From positions 124,001 to 188,000 of the forward strand of contig NZ_LJTC01000008.1 in assembly GCF_001306915.1 (NCBI RefSeq): a stretch of DNA of 64,000 nucleotides. The letters run 5' to 3'. Below the pieces are notes generated by a model. It did no database searches, was not told the origin of the DNA, and saw only the letters and a program-made list of their open reading frames with translations. The translations under genes were made by a program, and so were the position numbers. This stretch comes from Pseudoalteromonas lipolytica (GTDB taxonomy: Bacteria; Pseudomonadota; Gammaproteobacteria; Enterobacterales; Alteromonadaceae). Positions 60,557 through 64,000 of the stretch are shown piece after piece (position 1 is the stretch's first letter; each line of letters starts with the position of its first letter).

Positions 60557-61123
60557 TTATGCTTCCTCTGCAATTAAATGAGTATTTCGGCCAACTCTTT
60601 TTAAATCCCTTAGAGCAGTATTTTTCGTTGCAAATCTCAAAGAGCGATCTGTTTTCATTGTGTTTTTTAGAATGTCTAAACGGTCTCGCTTAGTGTGAGT
60701 AAATTCAATTGTACCAAAAGGCGTTTTATATTCACCCGAGCGTCCTGTTGTCATAATGGTCAATCTGCCAACGGGGATTTGTGAAATAATTCCATACTCT
60801 GAAAGTGCAGACTCTAAACTAACGTAATTGTACTCACCACGGCGGATTGTTTTTGCAATTAGCTCCAGCGTATCACTTCCTTTTGACTGAGCAAGAGCGT
60901 AAATAAAAATGCCATTTGCAACTCTAATTAAAAAGCCATCATCGATGAGTCGAGAAATCCCCGCTCTCAAGCTCCTATTAGTATCATCAAAAAAAATCTT
61001 TGCAAAATCAGACATTGTAAAAATATAACGTCCTTGTTTATCAAATTCTGATAGCTTTTTGATTGCATCTGACTTTTTCAATTTATTTCTCAAGTAATGA
61101 TTAATGGCATATTTATATGTCAT
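60557..61123 (-). CDS. abiEi: AbiEi-type antitoxin/transcriptional autoregulator (DUF6088-like)
   Basis: 188 residues with an N-terminal winged helix (about 1-70, FTMSDFAKIFFDDTNRSL, GISRLIDDGFLIRVANG) and a C-terminal domain (YVSLESALSEYG, VGRLTIMTTGRSG). Antitoxins of this type bind inverted repeats in their own promoter. Here TTTTAGTG/CACTAAAA repeats lie 14-51 bases upstream of the ATG. It is shorter than classical AbiEi (about 200-280). Gene order antitoxin then toxin, as usual. Confidence 0.8.
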   Translation of the reverse strand: MTYKYAINHYLRNKLKKSDAIKKLSEFDKQGRYIFTMSDFAKIFFDDTNRSLRAGISRLIDDGFLIRVANGIFIYALAQSKGSDTLELIAKTIRRGEYNYVSLESALSEYGIISQIPVGRLTIMTTGRSGEYKTPFGTIEFTHTKRDRLDILKNTMKTDRSLRFATKNTALRDLKRVGRNTHLIAEEA

Positions 61124-61136
61124 TATTGTAGACTTA

Positions 61137-61182
61137 TTTTAGTGCTTTTCAAGTTCACAAATTTAACACTAAAAAGTGTCAA
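61137..61182 (-). promoter_or_regulatory. abiE promoter with inverted-repeat operator
   Basis: A TTGACA-type -35 (61182-61177, minus strand) is followed by CACTAAAA (61174-61167) and TTTTAGTG (61144-61137), an 8-bp perfect inverted repeat covering where the -10 should be. The CACTAAAA arm also sits inside ACACTAAAAAGTGT, a smaller palindrome. Confidence 0.5.
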
Positions 61183-61192
61183 AACTGTACAC

Positions 61193-62560
61193 TTAACCAA
61201 TTTGAATACTGGTAGTCGGGTAGGTCAAAGGTTGGCTGTGCTGGCGAGCAAAACAATAAGCAAAGGTTAATGGCCCAACCCGACCTATCAGCATCAGCAG
61301 TATGATGATGAGCTGACTAGGCGCACTTAAATCCCCAGTTATACCCCGCGAAAGGCCTACGGTACTGAGTGCCGAAATTGCCTCAAAGGTGATATCAAGT
61401 AACGACCCTTGTTCAAGCTTGGTGATGATCATAATGCTGGTAAAAGCGATAAATAAGTACAGTATCATGACGCTTAATGCCTTGATCACTAACTTGTCGC
61501 TCAGCTGACGGTTAAACACGGTGACCGTGGTTTGCTGTTTTAAATAGCTGCGCATCGCTAAAATTAGGATCACAAAGGTGCCTAGTTTTATGCCGCTCGC
61601 CGTACTGACTGAACCACCGCCAATCACCATCAGCAGCATAGTCAAAAGCGTTGAATCTTGACTCAAGCCATCAATCGGTAGGGTATTGAACCCTGCGGTA
61701 CGAGGTGTCACCGCTTGAAACCAAGCCGTTAATATTTGCTCAGACGTTGATAGCGGCGCTAATGTCGCGGGATTGGCGTGTTCAAAGAAAAAAATCAATA
61801 TAAATGCGATGCAGTTGAGCACTAAGGTGGCAATTAACACCAGGCGGGTATTGGTTGATAGTAATGACCAGCGCTTTTGTTTGTAGATATCAATCAGTAC
61901 AGTAAACCCTAAACCACCGATGATAAACAAAGCGGTGATCACTACGTTTACGGTTATATCGCCCTTGAATGCCGATAAGCTATCGCCACTTAACGCAAAG
62001 CCCGCATTATTGAACGCCGAAATCGTATAAAACAGACTGTGATAGGCGCTTTTTAGTGCGCCATAGTCATCGAACCAACTAATAAAGAGTAAGCAAAATG
62101 CCACCGACTCAATCACTAATGAATACACTAAAACATACTTAGCAACCTTGATCACCGAGGTTAAATCGTTAGTGTCAAAAGCGCGGCTAGCGAGTAAGCG
62201 TTGTTGTAAGCCTAGGGTTTTTCCTAAACTTAGTATTGAAATCACCGCCACGGTCATAAAGCCAATGCCACCTATTTGAATCAGCAGCATGACCACGCTT
62301 TGACCAAATACAGTCAGATCAGTACCTGTGTCGATGACCACCAGCCCTGTTACTGTAACCGCAGAGGTTGCCGTAAATAATGCATCGAGCCAGCTGATCG
62401 GTTGGGTGCTTGCCATTGGTAGCATAAGCAAGCCCGTGCCGAGCATAATTAACACAATAAAGCCGATAGTAAGCACTAAAGGTGGGTTTATTTTTTGCCG
62501 CTTACGGCACTTTACACCGCTAAATTGTTTTGGATAAACGTTGGCTTGCCAGTTGATCAT
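61193..62560 (-). CDS. ktrB: KtrB/TrkH-type potassium transporter subunit
   Basis: 455 residues forming about 8 membrane helices with four pore-helix repeats, including TATSAVTVTGLVVIDTGTD, FNNAGFALSGDS, AVTPRTAGFNTLPI and ALSTVGLSRGITGD, whose TVG/AGF segments are the K+ filter Gly positions. This subunit imports K+ (often with Na+). The start overlaps the ktrA stop (ATGA), so the two are coupled. Function needs the RCK subunit KtrA. Basic N-terminus (RKRQK) precedes the first helix. Confidence 0.92.
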   Translation of the reverse strand: MINWQANVYPKQFSGVKCRKRQKINPPLVLTIGFIVLIMLGTGLLMLPMASTQPISWLDALFTATSAVTVTGLVVIDTGTDLTVFGQSVVMLLIQIGGIGFMTVAVISILSLGKTLGLQQRLLASRAFDTNDLTSVIKVAKYVLVYSLVIESVAFCLLFISWFDDYGALKSAYHSLFYTISAFNNAGFALSGDSLSAFKGDITVNVVITALFIIGGLGFTVLIDIYKQKRWSLLSTNTRLVLIATLVLNCIAFILIFFFEHANPATLAPLSTSEQILTAWFQAVTPRTAGFNTLPIDGLSQDSTLLTMLLMVIGGGSVSTASGIKLGTFVILILAMRSYLKQQTTVTVFNRQLSDKLVIKALSVMILYLFIAFTSIMIITKLEQGSLLDITFEAISALSTVGLSRGITGDLSAPSQLIIILLMLIGRVGPLTFAYCFARQHSQPLTYPTTSIQIG

Positions 62561-63216
62561 AATGCACGAAACCGTTTTGCTAATTTAGTTAAGTAAGTTT
62601 TAGAGCCCAGTAGCACCAGACTATCGCCGTGACGCAGTTCGGTGTCGTTAGTCAGCTCTGTATTGAAGTAATCATCACGTCGTAGTGTGAGTGGTTTAAT
62701 ATCGCTATTACGTTCTTTGAGCAGCCAGCCAATTTTGCGACCTGAAAGCTGCAGATCAATGCCTAGTTCAACAATAAACGTGGATTGGTTAAGCGGGAAA
62801 TATTGATTAACCATTGGGTAGTTAAGCGCTTGCGCAACCCTCACGCCCATTTCTTCTTCAGGGTGAATTATGCGGTCAACGCCAAGTTTACTTAGTATTT
62901 GATGGTGGCTTTTGGTACAGGCTTTTACCCAAATTTGCTTTACGCCTAAGTTTTTTAAGTGCAATACACATAAAATACTGGCTTCAATATTCTCGCCAAT
63001 GGCCACCAATACGGCTTGGCAACTGGGTAAATCGAGCCGTGCTAATTGTGTTTCATCACTGGCATCAACCACCACGGTAAAACTGAGTTGGTCGGCATAG
63101 TGATTAACGGTGCTTTCGCTAATATCGGCGGCACACACTGTATGACCTTGTTTTGAAAGTTCTAAACAGGCGGTTACGCCAAAACGTCCTAATCCGATTA
63201 CTGCAAACTGAGCCAT
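62557..63216 (-). CDS. ktrA: KtrA-type potassium transport regulatory subunit
   Basis: 219 residues with an RCK_N domain (FAVIGLGRFGVTACLELSKQ, Gly-rich nucleotide loop, Asp of CAADIS) and an RCK_C domain (about 140-219, ending RRDDYF, LVLLGSKTYLTKLAKRF). KtrA binds ATP/ADP and gates KtrB at the inner membrane. Partner from position: ktrB overlaps by four bases. The upstream region is shared with a divergent KdpD-like kinase gene, a plausible K+-responsive pair. Confidence 0.92.
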   Translation of the reverse strand: MAQFAVIGLGRFGVTACLELSKQGHTVCAADISESTVNHYADQLSFTVVVDASDETQLARLDLPSCQAVLVAIGENIEASILCVLHLKNLGVKQIWVKACTKSHHQILSKLGVDRIIHPEEEMGVRVAQALNYPMVNQYFPLNQSTFIVELGIDLQLSGRKIGWLLKERNSDIKPLTLRRDDYFNTELTNDTELRHGDSLVLLGSKTYLTKLAKRFRAL

Positions 63217-63290
63217 AGTCTTTCTCGCTATTGTGGGTACGCGCTAAATGCTAATGGCAAAAAAACAGAAGTCTCTAGAGAGCTTGAAAG

Positions 63291-63340
63291 CTTTATAAAG
63301 ATTTTATGCCGAGATAAAAAAACTTTATAAAAACTTTATA
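63291..63340. promoter_or_regulatory. CTTTATA direct repeats in the ktrA/KdpD-like intergenic region
   Basis: CTTTATA occurs at 63291, 63323 and 63334, with spacings of 32 and 11 bases, near whole helical turns. The first is the perfect palindrome CTTTATAAAG. They lie in the 177-base divergent promoter and look like a regulator binding array. Confidence 0.5.
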
Positions 63341-63393
63341 GTGACAAAATTGAAAACCCTTTAATCTAATAGGGATAAACAATAAGTGAAAAG

Positions 63394-64000
63394 ATGATGC
63401 AGTCAGTATTCAAAATACAGTATTTAAAAGCCGCATTTTTAAGTGTGTTGATGCCACTTGTCGTGGTGCTTGTGATATTCCCATTTCGAGAACTGTTTAC
63501 AACCACCGATATTGTGATGCTTCAGCTTTTGTGGGTGACATGGGTTGCGGTGCGCAGTAATCGCCGTGTTGCAGCGCTTACCACCTTGGTGAGTGTTGCC
63601 TGCACGGACTGGTTTTATGTGGTGCCGTATTTTACTTTTCATATCGAAAATATTGAATATGTGGTCACCTTTTTGGTGATGTTGATTGTGGGTTTAGTGA
63701 TAAGTCACTTAGCCGGGGAGCTCAATACTAAGGTTCGCGATGTGCAAGCCCATGCAAGTAATAGTCGCTTATTGTATGAGTTAGCAAAAAAGCTTAATGA
63801 TCTCGATAGCCTTGAGGAGCAAAAGCAGCTGTTTTTAACAACCATGACCGCGCATTTAAAGGTTGCGTGTGATTGGCAGCTAACAGCGTCAAAGCAGTTT
63901 ATTTATTTAAACGAACAACAAGCGGAATTTGGCGGTATTGCGTTTGCTAAAGCGCTAAATGCAGAGCAACAGGCTTTGGCGAATACAGCGTGTTCTTTAC
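63394..64000 (+). CDS. KdpD-like membrane kinase, N-terminal part (3' partial)
   Basis: The frame runs off the right edge after about 202 codons. It begins with four membrane helices (DUF4118-like, about residues 12-105: LMPLVVVLVIFPF, LLWVTWVAVRS, YVVPYFTFHI, LVMLIVGLVISHLAGEL), followed by the start of a GAF-like or helical linker. It resembles the C-terminal half of KdpD, lacking the N-terminal UspA/KdpD cytoplasmic part, so it may sense K+ or turgor and pair with a KdpE-type regulator beyond the window. ATG 63394 or 63397 cannot be separated. Confidence 0.75.
   Translation, partial: MMQSVFKIQYLKAAFLSVLMPLVVVLVIFPFRELFTTTDIVMLQLLWVTWVAVRSNRRVAALTTLVSVACTDWFYVVPYFTFHIENIEYVVTFLVMLIVGLVISHLAGELNTKVRDVQAHASNSRLLYELAKKLNDLDSLEEQKQLFLTTMTAHLKVACDWQLTASKQFIYLNEQQAEFGGIAFAKALNAEQQALANTACSL

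Overview
The window looks like a chromosomal segment of a marine gammaproteobacterium, most likely Pseudoalteromonas. The base composition is AT-rich and there is a GH18 chitinase / AA10 LPMO / GH18 chitinase cluster, which is a known chitin-degradation locus in that genus. The proteins (ArfA, MntP, UPF0149-like, BenE, KefB/C-type, AbiE, KtrAB, RecQ, Dgt, HemH) are of ordinary gammaproteobacterial type. This assignment rests on recognition alone. No rRNA, tRNA, CRISPR array, prophage or insertion sequence was seen.

Layout. 0-1.3 kb: the tail of an unknown gene, then two tandem paralogous two-helix membrane proteins and a decayed third copy. 1.3-8.6 kb: VOC protein/LysR pair, SAM methyltransferase, HNH nuclease, a non-coding stretch with GGA-loop hairpins, NERD protein, a secreted membrane-anchored protein, LysR, a DUF2798-like gene with an in-frame TGA, and an ABM monooxygenase. 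8.6-14 kb: repeats, a decayed minus-strand gene, two more members of the secreted anchored family (one with five 144-bp acidic repeats), and dgt. 14.2-21 kb: a tight four-gene operon of GDPD lipoprotein, PEGA membrane protein, zinc-ribbon membrane protein and ENPP-type phosphodiesterase. 21-28 kb: secreted protein, RimK-like ligase, a DUF5666/PepSY-like/response regulator/histidine kinase set, and BenE. 28-38 kb: hemH, a degenerate HD-GYP response regulator divergent from a soluble kinase, UPF0149-like protein, TonB receptor, small membrane protein, CPA2 antiporter. 38-46.5 kb: arfA and the chitin cluster. 46.9-53.8 kb: periplasmic binding protein, DUF2235 hydrolase, and a phosphorelay/c-di-GMP group in which the Hpt protein lacks its histidine and the EAL domain has an internal deletion; then mntP. 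53.9-64 kb: large ankyrin-like protein, NDH-2, RecQ, AbiE toxin-antitoxin pair, KtrAB potassium transporter and the start of a KdpD-like kinase.

How genes work together. The two chitinases and the LPMO form one secreted chitin-attack module, sharing CBM5/12 and PKD-like domains. The 14-21 kb operon probably handles phosphodiesters at the cell envelope; its two middle proteins are uncharacterised. The DUF5666/PepSY/two-component genes overlap by single bases at two junctions and probably sense an envelope signal. KtrAB and the KdpD-like kinase make a potassium neighbourhood.

Between genes there are at least six sites of a dispersed palindromic repeat family and two copies of a second element of about 80 bp. 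Several genes look freshly decayed: the third small paralog, the DUF2798-like gene, the 8.8-9.05 kb gene, the Hpt phosphosite and the EAL C-terminus.
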